In this document: positions 32,372-44,357 of the stretch, piece after piece
Position numbering within the stretch: the stretch's first letter is position 1
How the letters are laid out: each line of letters starts with the position of its first letter
Assembly (NCBI GenBank): GCA_019426215.1
Contig: CM033396.1
Location: 24,815,101 to 24,879,100 of the forward strand
Direction: 5' to 3'
DNA: 64,000 nucleotides
Source: Buddleja alternifolia
Lineage: Eukaryota > Streptophyta > Magnoliopsida > Lamiales > Scrophulariaceae
The notes under the pieces: model-generated
What the model saw: the letters and a program-made list of their open reading frames with translations, nothing else
Told to the model about the DNA's origin: nothing
Databases searched by the model: none
Position numbers and translations under genes: made by a program

Positions 32372-33613
32372 TTATGTTCGCAAATCCTTCATCTCCATAC
32401 ACATATCCTTTATCATACCCCGAAGTTCGTTGAAAGATGTATCGGACTTTTTCATGTGAGCATCTAGTTTCTCATCGATTGTGGGAGGTCGCATTTGCAC
32501 TTGACCTTGACCTTGTCCATTGAAATTGCCTTGCCTCGGAGGTGGGTTATTGAAAGGTGGCCGTGGAGCTTGATAGATCCCCGGTTGATAGATCCCCGGT
32601 TGTGCGTTCTGTGCGGGGTTGGGCTTTTTTGGAAAATTCTCGGGTATATGAAAGTTCACCCGAGGTTGATTTTGATTCCCCACATAATTAACGTTTCCAA
32701 CCTCCGGTTCCAAGACTGCTACTCCCTCAACTACTTCCTCAATACAAGCAACCTTTTTAGAGGATGAGGCCTCTTCATCGTCGGGGTAAAGCTCGTCTTC
32801 TCGGGCCAACTGTTCGACTTTGTCCCATACACTTTGACAGTCTAACCCAAGGAGATCTCCTCCCGCACCCGCGTTGAGTCTATGCCGAATACGTGACCTA
32901 ACCCCATCATAGAAATGGAGTACTTGTTCATTCAACCCAAAATTATGATCGGGACATTTACGGAGCATGCCCTTATATCTAGTCCAAGCCTCGGCTAAAG
33001 ACTCATTGCTCCTTTGCCTAAACCATTTTATATTACTCCGGAGCTCATTGATTTTGGAGGGTGGAAAGAATTTATTTGAAAAGGCATCGACCAACTCACC
33101 CCATGTTGTAATAGATTGTGGAGGTAAGGATTTGTACCATGTTGTCGCCCTATCCTTCAATGAGAAATGGAAAACTCTTAGACGAATTGCATCAAGATCC
33201 CGTGGTTGAAATTGAATGGTCACAAGAGCATCGTCTATAGTCTCTAAATGAGCGTGAGGTGATTTGTCCGGTTCTCCATAGAAAGGTTCTCCTTGCACCA
33301 TATTAAAAATGTGAGCCGGAATGTGGTAGTTTGGTGTGAAGAAATTAGGCAAGACTACGGGCCCCGGAATGGTATGGACCCTAGGTGGTAAGCTACCCCG
33401 AACCGACGGGAGTTGTGGAGGAGGTACCGCTTGCATGGCTTGTAGAACACCTTGTAACCACTCCCTAGTTTCCAGTGAGTTCATGTCCGGGAAATTTCCA
33501 TTCGGGTTTTGGTTGAGATTATTAGCCATTTCTCTTGCTCGCCTACTAGTCCGAAGAACTCGTTCAATTTCGGGCTCCAACTCGTATAGAGGCTTGTTTG
33601 AGGAGCGGGTCAT
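32372..33613 (-). pseudogene. gag of B
   Basis: Likely start at the ATG at 33613 (MTRSSNKPLYELEPEIERV); an upstream ATG at 33685 adds a hydrophobic leader that other members lack. 413 codons to a TAA at 32372-32374. Residues about 90-290 form the gag capsid-like region (YHIPAHIFNMVQGEPFYGEP, TWGELVDAFSNKFFPPSK, AEAWTRYKGMLRKCPDHNF, LNAGAGGDLLGL). The C-terminal part is Pro/Gln/Asn-rich with a doubled PGIYQ. No CCHC zinc knuckle is visible, unlike A and E1; C also lacks it. The stop lies within a coiled-coil-like segment (MKDLRT) and the same frame continues into pol. Confidence 0.9.
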
Positions 33614-33749
33614 GCACCTCAAGAACCTAACAATTAAATACAAGAACAAAATTAGACTAAACACAAAAAAATAAAAGAGAATCAAGAAATAAACAAAAAC
33701 TAAGAATTATAAAAAATGTAAACGAAAATCAAAAACTAAAATAAACAAG

Positions 33750-33767
33750 TCCCCGGCAACGGTGCCA
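33750..33767 (-). promoter_or_regulatory. primer-binding site of B (tRNA-Asp, one mismatch)
   Basis: Element sense TGGCACCGTTGCCGGGGA, one base different from the site in A and E1; six bases from the LTR. Confidence 0.9.
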
Positions 33768-33773
33768 AAAACT

Positions 33774-35487
33774 TGACACGCTAAAAACTAACGTGCTATG
33801 ATAGCAAGTGCACTAGACGTGTGTAGTAATAAGTGGACAAAAAGTCCGGGTTGTCGAACCACAAGGACTTGAATTCTAGTTAATGATTTTCGATAAAAGA
33901 AAAGACAATTAAAGTAAAGTGCAAGAAAAAGATTAAACAAACGAAGAACTAAAGAGAAACGTACTATAGATTAAATCTCACGTATGATAAAATGACTAAG
34001 GCACATGCTACAACCGAATCTACTCGTCAATATATATGAGCTACTCCTCGAATTATTAGACTCCTATTGCTTTGGTGGAAATTCCTTAGATAATTATTAC
34101 CCGATGTCTCGGCACATAATAATCCTATGATTAATTGATGGTTCTCTAAATATGTCTATCCGAGAATCTAATCAATAACCACGCATTAACGTTCTAGAGT
34201 TTCCCCGGATAAATCCGGCTAACTGCACCCGGAAATCTTTACCTATGTCTAGGGGCAATTCCACATTAGTTTCGGATGATGAGTTGATTCCATTGAACCC
34301 TAATCTATCTTCTCTCGAATGACTAGACTAGGCAAGATAGCAAGCATATGGTGATCAAGCACATGATTGTAATAAAAGCTCAAAATCAACACACAAAGCA
34401 ATATGAGAATTAATACGAAAATTCACTTCACATATATTGATTCATAAATTGGCTTTCACATGGCCTTAGTTCTCTAATATTAGCCTCTCATCAAGGCCTT
34501 AAGAAAATCTAATACAAACATATACATACTCATGGAAATAAACATGTAAATGCAAGTAATTAAAACTCCCTCAATTGATTGATGATGGATCCTTGCTTTT
34601 GAACTTCAATCCTTAACTCCTCTCTCTTGTTCCCCTCCAAAAGTGATGAAGAATGGTGATGAATGATGATGGGTGAAGAGTAATGGCCAGCTGCCTCCTC
34701 CTCCAAGATGTCTCCTTTCCAAAGTGAAGAAAAATGCCTTAAGAAGACCAGAAATTCTGAGCTCCCTAGTGTGTGTCTTCCACTACTCTAAAGTGAGTAG
34801 TATAAAATTCCATAAAGTAGATCTACTAAGAAACATACTTATGACATCCCCTCCATACATGTGATGACCTTTTGGCTTTAAATGTTCCATTCCCCCATCA
34901 AATGATGATCTTTTGGCTGAAAGGAATCAAAACTCGGGTGTGGTCACGCCTAGGCGTGGGCATTACGGCGCTTGGGCGCCGCTGACAGAATGCTGAAATT
35001 AAATGCAATGTGTCCTGCGCAGCAATCGTATTTCATTCATAACTTTCTCCAAGAAACTCCGATTTGGATGATTCAAGTCCTCATTTGAAGCTAACACATA
35101 GTTCTACAACATTGTAGAAGGGAACTTCATCCAATTCGGTCTCTAAGCATACAGAAATAGCGCTCGAACGTGGAAAGTGGTGCAGATACGGCGCCTAGGC
35201 GTGGACAGGACGGCGCCTAGGCGTGGACAGCAGAATGTTGACGTTATTTGCATCTTGTCCGGCGCCTGGGCGTGGTAATACTGGCGCCTGGGCGTGGACG
35301 ACAGAAGCAAATTGGCCTGAACTTGTTTTATACGTCGTTTTTCGCCTCGTTTCTTCGTATGCTCAAATTTATCACCTGTAATCACTTAACACCCCGCTAA
35401 AACGCAAATGTGGCATGATTTTGTCAATAAATGAATCCATAGCATAAGTCCCATAGGCTTAAAAACACGTAAAAATGCCTCTTATCA
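33774..35487 (-). mobile_element. 5' LTR of B
   Basis: 1714 bp, TGACACG to CTTATCA on the plus strand, TSD TAAAG to its right. Near-identical to 22426-24156. A weak TATA (TTTTATACTACT in element sense) is at about 34795-34806, downstream of the word cluster. Confidence 0.93.
34945..35295. repeat. palindromic words in U3 of B
   Basis: CACGCCTAGGCGTG at 34945-34958, GGCGCTTGGGCGCC at 34967-34980, then GGCGCCTAGGCG at about 35190 and 35212 and GGCGCCTGGGCG at about 35261 and 35284. In element sense they precede the TATA-like box. Confidence 0.92.
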
Positions 35488-35523
35488 TAAAGCACTATAA
35501 AACACGTAATTCTCAACTCTATC
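35488..35523 (-). mobile_element. 3' LTR of C, last fragment
   Basis: TAAAG...CTCTATCA matches 44616-44651. Followed at once by a polypurine-like AAGTTTCGAGGAGT (element sense, 35524-35537). Confidence 0.82.
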
Positions 35524-35687
35524 AACTCCTCGAAACTTATACATTGATCGTTCTCGAGCAATGATAGACATTAACACAGTCAAAAGTAACAAAAACAAAA
35601 CAAACAAAGATAAACTCACTTTCGTGGAGTAATCGATTATACTTAGCATGCGTAGCAAACCTTTAAACCTTTAAGTTCCCAAAAAAG

Positions 35688-35737
35688 GACGAGTTATAGT
35701 CTCGTGAGGGTTTTTAGACGATATACCCACAAAATCT
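35688..35737 (-). promoter_or_regulatory. conserved 3' noncoding block of C
   Basis: Near-identical to the blocks in B and E1, about 165 nt from the 3' LTR of C, with the ACGAG/CTCGT pairing kept. Confidence 0.75.
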
Positions 35738-37236
35738 TGCAAAACTTCAATCCAAACCCAATCAATACACACCAACATAATTAAAAAGAATAAATGGCAC
35801 AAATTCCTCCTTTGAAGCTCAAAATTATATACATATCAAATAATTTCGCTCATGTGACACCAATACTCAAAAAGACTCCATAGAGTGTAGTGAAAATAAA
35901 TCTTTGGCATTATAGACGAGAGGCATCCTTACCAATTTTTGGACATTAATCCCATCTTTATCAACTCTCGATCAAACACAAAGCACAAGAATCATAGCAA
36001 ACTCCATAGCCATTTAAATTTTATTACTTAAACATTCAAACTTAAATTCATATGAAACTTCCCATTTAAATTCATAAAGGCTAGATCATGTACAATGTTT
36101 TATTCTATTAGGCTTTCTATGGCACCCATGTAACAAGCTTTAGATCAATGACTCCCAAACTAGATAGTTTTAGGGAATTAAGTATAAAGACACTCCTAAG
36201 GATTTAATCACTCGAGTATCAAAGGCTACGAAACAAAACTAGATCTTTTAACAATTAAACTTCTTTTTTGTGTGAGGTTAGCCCAAATTAGCTTAATAGT
36301 ATAGTATATGTAGGCTTGACGCTCTTTACCTACAAGACATATTAGCCTAACCACTATTGGTCATACCAAAATTCAACCTTTTTCATGCATTGTTAAGCAT
36401 ACAAAATTAACTAATCATCTTATAACCTTACGAAAAATCTACGTTAATGGTTTTGGGAAAAATTCCTTAAGTGTCTCAAGATGGTTATCCTCTCAACTCC
36501 TCTACCCTCGACGTATGTGCAATGTGAATCATCTATGGAAATCAATCCCAGTCTAGGGCCTCCAGTAGCAATTTCAAAGATATATATTTTTCATTAAATT
36601 CACATTATTCATAGAAATCATGCTATTTTTCCAAGTTAATCAATCTCAATGCATGAATTGGAAGGACTAGATTTTTTTTAATACTTGATTTTTTCGTAGA
36701 AGCTTATAAACATGAAAACATAGAAATTTCCCCCCAAACTAAAGCTAAAAATTAGTATTGCATTTTAACAAAGTAAGTACTGCTCTACCCCCAAACTTAA
36801 ATCCAACAATGCCCTCAATTTTGTTATAAAACAATCATAGAAAACGGTAAAAAGAACACTTACAAATAAGGATGTTGAAAAACATCCTTAAACTTCCAAT
36901 GCATCCTATATAGCTCCAACTCCTCTCAAGTAAAATAAGCATCTCCAAACAGGGGTCCAATTTTGCATTATATCTAATACTTTATCTCAACTAATCATCA
37001 AGCATAAGGAAACATACATACCAAAAGTGGATGTATCACAAGAAAATAACAACACAGAAAAACAACCTAACTAAAAACGAAAAAGAAACCGAAAAGAGAA
37101 AAAAAATGAAAAAGAAAAAGGTAGGATACAAAGTCATCAAGACCGCACCCCCGTCTAGGCGGATGCGGGATCCTCATCATCGGTGTCAACATCATTCTCC
37201 TCTTCATCATCGGTGTCAACATCATTCTCCTCTTCA
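35738..37236 (-). other. 3' untranslated region of C
   Basis: About 1.5 kb, AT-rich, no gene seen. A C-rich (element-sense G-rich) CCCCCAAACT motif recurs near 36733 and 36789. At 37176-37245 a 30-bp unit (TCTTCATCATCGGTGTCAAC plus ten bases) is repeated in tandem twice; on the minus strand it would read as an acidic Asp/Glu-rich tail of ORF3. Confidence 0.6.
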
Positions 37237-38512
37237 TCATCGGGCAAATAGTTTAATGCGGGTACCAGTGGATAAGGAGAATAAGGCCTGCCCTCCGAAC
37301 GATCCATGACAAGGGCTAAGTCCCTTTGATAGTGCTAACATCCTCATATTCTCCATCATCACGGATTGTGTCGCCCCAATCCCTTTTTGTGCTTTCCTCA
37401 TAAAGTGAAGATCATGTGATATAGTAGCAAGAAAAATAGGTGTGCAGGTCCTTTTTGAGCTCTCTCCCCTCTCTCGGGTAAATCTAGGCATCAGGCCTTG
37501 TCTTTCTTTTTTTCCCTAAAAGCAATATCCACTCTCGGTCTCTCAAATCCCTCATCACTTTCCCACCTGACCCCTTGCTTTATGCATAATGTGCTAATCA
37601 AGGATGGAAAAATTAGTGGAATTTTCATGGTAAGGCACAGGTTAACCATCTCACTGCCTATCTTCCTCACTTGGCTCAATAAAGTATCAAAGATGAGAGT
37701 TGATAAATCAACCATCTTCAAGGTCATAATGCAATCTATTAGAAGAGCTCTCTCTTTGTTAACCGAAGACCAGTTACTAATGGGTAAAACACAATATCAA
37801 ATGAATTCAATAAATCTCTCGGTGGTATTTCTCTCTTGTTATCACAAAATTTTGCTCCTTCTATTGCAATTTCCTTCAAGACCATATCTCGGTCTAAGGT
37901 ATTTGCCTCCTCTTGATCCACTAACGTTTTGTAAGCACACTTTGAAGGAACGGGGAGGTTCATATACTCCTTCAACTTTGATTTTGAAAAATCGCCTTCC
38001 ACCCCTCTTACCATCACCTTGTACACCCCATTTTGTAAATTTTCCCTAGACTCCGTGCTTGCACTATTTGCATAAAATTCCTTCACCCAAGCACGCACTA
38101 TCATCCTTGAGGTAGTAGCAATGTACGACAAAAATAAGTGTTGCCTTGTAGCTAGCACGAACATCTTTTTCACTCCTATTGATCTCTCTTTGTGTAGCTC
38201 ATATCCTTCAAGTCTTTTGCAGAATTGTTGGGTATCTTCCTCTTTCCTCAGAGTGTTTGCCTCTTGCTTATCACTTTTATCCTTTTTCACTCCCGAACTC
38301 TCTCCTCGACAAAGATTTTCGAATCTCAATCTCGCCATAGAATGAACACAACTCCAAATCTCCCGAAACTCGTCCAATACAATCTCTCCTCGGATCAACT
38401 CAACCACTACACCACTACAAAAAAATACCAATACCACAATACACAATAATAGCAGAAAAAGCCCCACACGGCTATCACAAATAATGAATAAAGAAGGGCT
38501 CAAGCTAATCAC
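37237..38512 (-). pseudogene. ORF3 of C, homologue of B ORF3
   Basis: Frames 38512-37739, 37727-37491 and 37491-37237. The likely start is the ATG at about 38339 (MARLRFENLCRGESSG). The conserved region follows: LSYIATTSRMIVRAWVKEFY, then after a one-base shift near 37775 NKERALLIDCIMTLKMVDL, which aligns with NKERATLIYVIMSKKAVDF in B, then IPLIFPSLISTLC aligned with PIILPSLITVLC in B. So this is the same family, much diverged. The C-terminal piece has the Met-rich/helical HFMRKAQKGIGATQSVMMENM. Function unknown; broken by at least one frameshift and stops. Confidence 0.78.
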
Positions 38513-39228
38513 TTACAGCGTATGCAGCGCAGAAAGTAGAACCCACGTCTAGAGACGTAAATTCGAACGTTGGGTTTGTCGCCTTCGGACGTGAGTCACG
38601 CAATGTACTGTGTACTCTTTCTTTTTCTTTTGTCGTGCTGGATGATAAACCCTTGGTCTAATAGCTACTGTGTAATTTTTCTATGTGAGATTATGTTAAT
38701 GGGTTTGTATTAGGCATGAGTGTTTATGGTGTGTGATATATGGGTTTAAATAGAAAAATTCCTTGTGTGTGAAGAGTTTTATATGGAACAGATAGTGATA
38801 ATGATGGAAGGATTTTGTGATATGGAAGGATTTTATGGATGTTTTGGAATTAAAAGTTTGATTTGGAAACGTATGATATATTTGGCGCGAGTATCTTGGA
38901 GAAGAGAGTATTTTGAATGGAATATGAGTTTAAATCAGTTAATTCTTTTCTGACGGGATCCATGTTCGAACGTTGAAGGTGGTACATTCTGGCGTACGGT
39001 CTGACGTAAATATTTTTCTCACAAACTCACGTTCGAATGTCTGACACTCCACGTTCGAACGTCACATGCTACATGTTTAAACTTCTGATGTTCCACGTTC
39101 AGGCATGTTGTTTGAAGACTTCATCAGAATTTTACCATTTTTCTGCCCAAAAACAAAGACACAAGATCAAAAGACAACAAAGTAAAACAAAACCTAACTA
39201 AAATAAAAATAAAATACAAATTAAACAG
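38513..39228 (-). other. spacer between protease remnant and ORF3 of C, with palindromic words
   Basis: Words of the C family at 38553-38566 (ATTCGAACGTTGGG), 38962-38975, about 39030-39062 (CACGTTCGAATGT and CACGTTCGAACGT) and a decayed CACGTTCAGGC at about 39095. No gene seen. The position equals the word-bearing spacer of B (27748-27890) and of A (13021-13034). Confidence 0.8.
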
Positions 39229-39253
39229 CTCGGGGTGCTTCCCGAGAAGCACT
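39229..39253 (-). promoter_or_regulatory. conserved post-pol hairpin of C
   Basis: Element sense AGTGCTTCTCGGGAAG then CACCCCGAG. CTCGGG pairs with CCCGAG. Compared with CTTGGG/CCCAAG in A and E1, both strands of one pair have changed (U-A to C-G), which preserves the stem. Confidence 0.72.
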
Positions 39254-39343
39254 TCTATAAAGTCATTAGCTTGATTTTGCAGAATCGGCTTAAGTTGCTG
39301 AATCATGGAGTGGACTAGAAGCCTTGTCCAATCTCCCATAAAT

Positions 39344-40109
39344 TCATTCATCATGTTTCAATTCCGTGGGTTTAGTGACAGCCACTTGGTCCATCATATT
39401 GAGGTTTCCAACCTCGTTAGCACTCGTATCTTTCTCGCTTTCTCCACTGCTCGAGTCATCAGAAAAATGTTCCTGCAATTCTTCATCCTCAAAAAGAGTA
39501 AAAGCATCTAGTATAGAACAAGTATTCTCAGAAAATGAATGCTTAAAACTTCTATAGGCATTTAAAGTTACCTTCTTATCCCCTGTATTCAATATAAGGG
39601 TACCATGCGCCAGATCTAGCGTAGCTTTACCTATGGCTAGGAATGGTCTTCCTAGGATCAATGGGACATCAAAGTCTTCCTCCATTTCAAGTACTACAAA
39701 GTTGATTGGAAAGTAGAACTTGTCGACAATTACTATAACATCTTCAGTCACTCCAATGGGATTCTTGACAATTTTGTCTGCGAGCTGCAACCGCATAGTT
39801 GTGGATTTTGTCTCTCCAAGGCCTAACTTCTAGAAAAGTGTGTAAGTCATCAAATTGATCCCGACCCCGGAATCACAGAGAACTCGGTCGAACATCATAT
39901 CCCCAATAGTGCATGGAATGGATATGCTTCCTGGATCCTTGCACTTTGTTGGCAAATTATTCATCACAGCCGCCGAACATGCTTAGATCAAGCATACAAT
40001 ACCCACTTCTTCCCATTTCTGTTTGTTTGATTGAATTTTCTTAAAATGTTTTGCGAAGTTATGCATCTGCAAAATAACATCTATAACAGGAACATTAATG
40101 CGCAATTCC
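39344..40109 (-). pseudogene. protease region of C
   Basis: 39796-39344 is open for 150 codons and contains MRLQLADKIVKNP, VDKFYFPINFVVLEMEEDFDVPLILGRPFLA and IGKATLDLAHGTL, the second half of the retropepsin-like domain. The catalytic Asp region upstream (about 39860-39900) is decayed by stops. Downstream the frame runs into a charged linker and stops with no RT, in a place where B still has about 4 kb of pol: an internal deletion. Confidence 0.8.
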
Positions 40110-41696
40110 TCAACTCTCAAGAATACGAAGAAAACTCTTATTATGTTCAATATTTTTAATCTTGTGAGCTAGGGGAAAGGGAAAATGTACTTCAATAGGG
40201 GGAGAGGGATCAGTAACAGTAGACTTATAACTGAACGTCAGGTGGGTCCACGTTTGGACATTGATGATGCAATATTCAAACGTTATCTCCTTCATGTTCA
40301 GATGTCTGAAGTGGGATATCCACCGCCTCTGGAATCTCATTAGACATTCAAACATCGGGTGCATCACGTTGGGGCGTCCTCTACGCATTTTTCACTTTCT
40401 TCCCACTTCTGAGTGTTACTGCAAAGTACTGTTCCTTTGGGTTTTTCTCAGTATCACTCGGCAATGTACCCGTGTTTCTCCCTGAAAGACTATTTGAAAG
40501 TTTCCAAATGTGATGTTGCATCTCCTTCATTCCCGTAACGACATATTTCAACATCAAGTGGAGTTCTTTAAAAGACTCATCTGACTTGCAAATGTGTGTA
40601 TCGAATCTATCAACAATGTTCATAGCTCTTCCTTGGCCTTGTTGTTGAAAATGCACTTGTTGTTGGGTGTTGTTGGACTAAAACGGTGGTCAAGGTGCTT
40701 GGTATGCTCCAGGATTTCCATATGGCGGAGTATATGGCTTTCGAAGGAAATTCTCGGTTCCGTCAATAATAACTTAAGGTCTGTGCTGATTCATATAGTT
40801 GAACTCTGTCGTGGCCTCTGGCTAAACTCCTTCTTCAAACTCTTTAACTGTCGCCACCTTCTTTGGTGTAGGTGTGATCTCATCTTTCTCCTTGGGGTAT
40901 AATTCATCCTCCCGAGCTAATTGCTCTATTTTCTCCCAAACAGATTTATTATCAAGACGTAACAAGTCGCCCCCGGCTCCAGCATTGAGTTGGTGTCTAA
41001 TAGTCCTTAGTCCATTATAAAAGTGTTGCACTAATTCATCTTGAGTAAAGCTATGGTCTGAACACTTCCTAATCATTCCTTTATGCCTATCCCAACCATT
41101 TACTAATGACTAATTCTTTCTTTGCCTAAACCCTTAAATAATACTACGAAGCTCATTTATTCTTGAAGATGGTAAAATTTTATTTAAAAATTCTTCAACA
41201 AGCTCTCCTCAAGTGGTGATTGATTGTGAGGGTAATGACTTATACCAAGAAGTTGCTTTATCTTTAAGTGTAAAGTGAAACAACCTAAGTCAGATAGCAT
41301 CCAGGTCTTTGGGATTAACTTGCATGGTCAACAAAACGTATTCAAAGTTTTCCAAGTGATCATGTGGTGATTCACTGTTTTCTCCATAAAAAGGGTCGTT
41401 TTGTGCCATACTAAAAAGATTTGATGGGATGTGAAAATTTGGTGAGTGAAAAGGTGGTATGACAACAGGACTAGGTAAAATGTGTACCTTAGGTGGTTGA
41501 CTACCTGAACAGATGGTAACTGAGTCGATGTTGCCGGCTGCATTGCTTGTTGAATATTTTGGAGTCATTCACAATTCTCCGGATGGTTCATATATGGAAA
41601 CTCAGATGTTATGGCTCGATTTCTGCGGTCTGCTCGAATTGTTCGTTCAATTTCTGCATCAAATTCCTCAAGATCTCCGTCACAAGATCGCGTTAT
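40110..41696 (-). pseudogene. gag of C
   Basis: Homologous to gag of B from its first residues: the start codon position is ATA (41694-41696) where B has ATG, followed by TRSC and AEIERTIR. Open pieces 41568-41290 (FHIPSNLFSMAQNDPFYGEN), 41076-40822 (MIRKCSDHSFTQDELVQHFYNGL, LNAGAGGDLLRLDNKSVWEKI), 40656-40381 (LPSDTEKNPKEQYFAVTLRSGKK) and 40388-40110 (PPIEVHFPFPLAHKIK). No zinc knuckle. 40230-40380 carries decayed C-family words (CACGTTTGGAC, ATTCAAACGTT, CATTCAAACAT, CACGTTGGGGCG), the same linker position as the word array in B. Confidence 0.85.
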
Positions 41697-41797
41697 AAAC
41701 CTTAAAAAGATATCGAACGAAAAAGTAAAATAAAGACAGAATTTAAACTAAAACAAATAAAAGTTTGAATTAAAATAGCTATGCTAAAACAGACAAA

Positions 41798-41815
41798 TTC
41801 CCGGCAACAGCGCCA
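41798..41815 (-). promoter_or_regulatory. primer-binding site of C (tRNA-Asp, two mismatches)
   Basis: Element sense TGGCGCTGTTGCCGGGAA, five bases from the 5' LTR. Confidence 0.85.
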
Positions 41816-42167
41816 AAACTTGATGCATGAAAACCCAATAGTGTATTTCACAGCAAGAGGACGGATCGTGTGTAGTAATAGAGTGGACAATTAAATCCAA
41901 GATGTCAAACCCACAGAGATTTGTGTTATAGCGAAAATAGTAAATTAACTCAAGCAATTACTAACTTAAAGGAAAATCAATCATAAAAATATCAAAAACA
42001 ATAATTAAAGGTAGGCGAAAACCAATGAATAAAAACAACTAAAACACATGCGTCGATACAAATTAATCAATTCTCGTTATTTCAGTATTCTCGTATTTCA
42101 GATAAATATTGGTAAGGTGGAAAATTCCTTAAGATTATTACAACGCGGATCTCTCTCTCATGATAAC

Positions 42168-43704
42168 TGTTGGTCCCAAGTGGCATACGAAAGGGTCTAG
42201 AAGGGGGGTTTGAATAGACTCTGAAGTCTTTTTCGACTTCAAAAAGGTTTCGTATTAAAAAGGTTTTGGACGCTTGAAATGTGAACGCTTGACTGAGCGT
42301 TTACTTAGAAATATAGACGCTTAGATTAAACGTCTGATGAAGACTGTTTTTAGAGAGCTAACTTAGACTTCAAGATTTGAATACTTTAACCGAGTGGGTT
42401 TAAGCGTTCAGTTCTTTAATCAGTGTTAGCACAGCGGAATGATTTTTCTAGTCTTCTTTTGAAAGCTTTAGCGTCACCAGAAGTTTCTTAGTTGCTTAGC
42501 GTTTGATTGTATTTTACTTAATCAATTTATGCAATGATATGATATGAAAGAATTGACTGAAAAGTAAATAACACAATATTTGTAAGGTTCGTTGGGTGAT
42601 GTAATCCCAACTACGTCCTTCTTCTCCTTGAACACTTGGAGGCAATCCACTAAAGTGATTCTCAAAGAATCAAACAGAATCTTCTACACAATAGGGAGAG
42701 ATAGATGTCGATGACTTGAGCTCCTTGATCACACAGATTTCTGCTCCAAATCACTTCAATCTCCTTGCTTCTTTCACCCAGAAATGATGCAAGTATCCAA
42801 CTTCGACTTCACACAGATCGTGAGGCTTGGATGGGTTTTTCTAAAATGGTTTGTTTGATTTTGGTGAAATTCAAACAACTTGGAAATATCTCAGTAGGAA
42901 AGTGGTTTCTTCGAAAAGAATGTTTGAGATATTTGTTGACTGTCTCAGGATTGAAGAAAAGCAGAGGGAGTGTTTTCTTGAATATTCTGACTTTTCTGAG
43001 AGTTTAAGGAATGAGACTTCAATGCAACAGCAATTCGACATGAAGATTAATTCTTGTATTTTGTCTTGTTGTTGAGGTCCTATTTATAGGCATTCTTGGA
43101 GAAAGTGTCCGTTTGACCCATGCACAGGCGCGTGTCTCTCACTTCCGCGAGTGAACAACTTTTGTCCTTTTTCCTGAAAATCTGCTGCACAAAAGTTGGT
43201 GCTGCAGTCTGAGATAGTTGACCGTCCAATAGGGTGGCTTCTCCGTACGTCTGAAAGTGCTTATCACATTTAATGCTCTTATCAGCATTTAATGCATTTG
43301 AATTAAATACCCGTTGGTACTTAATGCTTTGAGAATATTTGCATTAAACTCCTTCTGGACTTAGAAATAAATTCAGGTGAAATTACTTTTGTCCCATAAA
43401 GAAACGCTTGATGTAGCTGGTCAATTGGACGCTTGGAGACTTTTATCTTCTTTCAGAAATCAGGCGCTTGAGTCTTCGAAGTTTACCACTGATAAACTCA
43501 CTCAGAAATTATCAGACGCTCAGCCTAAGACTACTTAGCCTAACAATCTAAAGTAAAATAAAACAAAGCCTAATAAGACTATTACAAAAATTAACGCTTC
43601 AAAGCTTATACAAATTTTCTACTAAAATCAAACATACATATTTTGGGGTCTAACACAAAGTCCTAATGGTCATCATCAAAACATCTAACATGAAATTCCT
43701 AACA
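42168..43704 (-). mobile_element. solo LTR X (Copia-like), TSD ATAAC
   Basis: 1537 bp, TGTTGG to CTAACA, between perfect ATAAC duplications (42163-42167 and 43705-43709). In element sense it begins TGTTAGGAATTTCATG, continues ATGTTTTGATGATGACC, the look of long Copia LTRs of the SIRE/Maximus kind, and has TATAAATA at about 43083-43090. No internal region. A GACGCTTGA-like word recurs at about 42249, 42269, 42311, 43404, 43430, 43464 and 43513. Confidence 0.9.
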
Positions 43705-44357
43705 ATAACCTATACTAGATTGGGTGTAGCAATCTCTCTTATATGCATTAAACACCAGAGTTTTCCCTAGATTAATTCAGATTTCCTCTAAATAAATCCG
43801 GCTAACAACATCTAGAGTTGTACAACTAACTTAGAAGATGTTATTAATCCTTTTTTCACCTTAATTTACTTTCTCCGTAACAGATAAACTAAGCATTAAA
43901 TCTTATATATGTTGGCCAAACACACAAAGCATTAAGAACAAGATTATAACACAAAGCAATATAAATCATTCATACGAGAAATACTTTCTATAATTCAAAA
44001 ATCATAATTCAGCCTAATCATGGCCTTAGTCTAAAAATTTAGCTACTCATAATGTAAAAACTAACTAAAGAATTAATGAAAGTAATTAATAAATAATAAC
44101 AAAAATTCCCTATAACTGTGTAGAAAACCTTCTTCGTCTTCCTTCAATCTTCCCCTGCTTGCTATGGACAATTACAAAGGGTAAAACCTTAATCCAACAC
44201 TCTCTTTCTATATGAAGATGGAAAATTTGCTGAAGAAGAACTCTAAAAATGCTGCCCTCTTAACCCTGCTGCATTAGTTTGTATTTATAGGCGTGGTTTA
44301 AGAAGAGTCCATGTAGGTGTAGAGTTCGGAAATTTCCAAAACTGTTTTGCAGAAATC

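Larger units (their letters stand above)
22426..35487 (-). mobile_element. Gypsy element B (Athila-like), near-complete and young
   Basis: 13.06 kb with both LTRs, tRNA-Asp-type primer site, gag, pol, post-pol hairpin, ORF3, conserved 3' block and PPT. The flanks TAAAC (22421-22425) and TAAAG (35488-35492) form a TSD with one mismatch. The two LTRs differ at roughly fifteen to twenty visible positions over 1.7 kb plus three small indels, so insertion is recent. Coding damage is slight: two in-frame stops, a one-base insertion and one ORF3 frameshift. Confidence 0.93.

Noticed and set aside
38350..38512. Hydrophobic N-terminal extension of C ORF3 as a signal peptide
   Set aside because: It precedes the likely start at about 38339 (MARLRFENL), which fits the homologue in B, and is probably 5' untranslated sequence.
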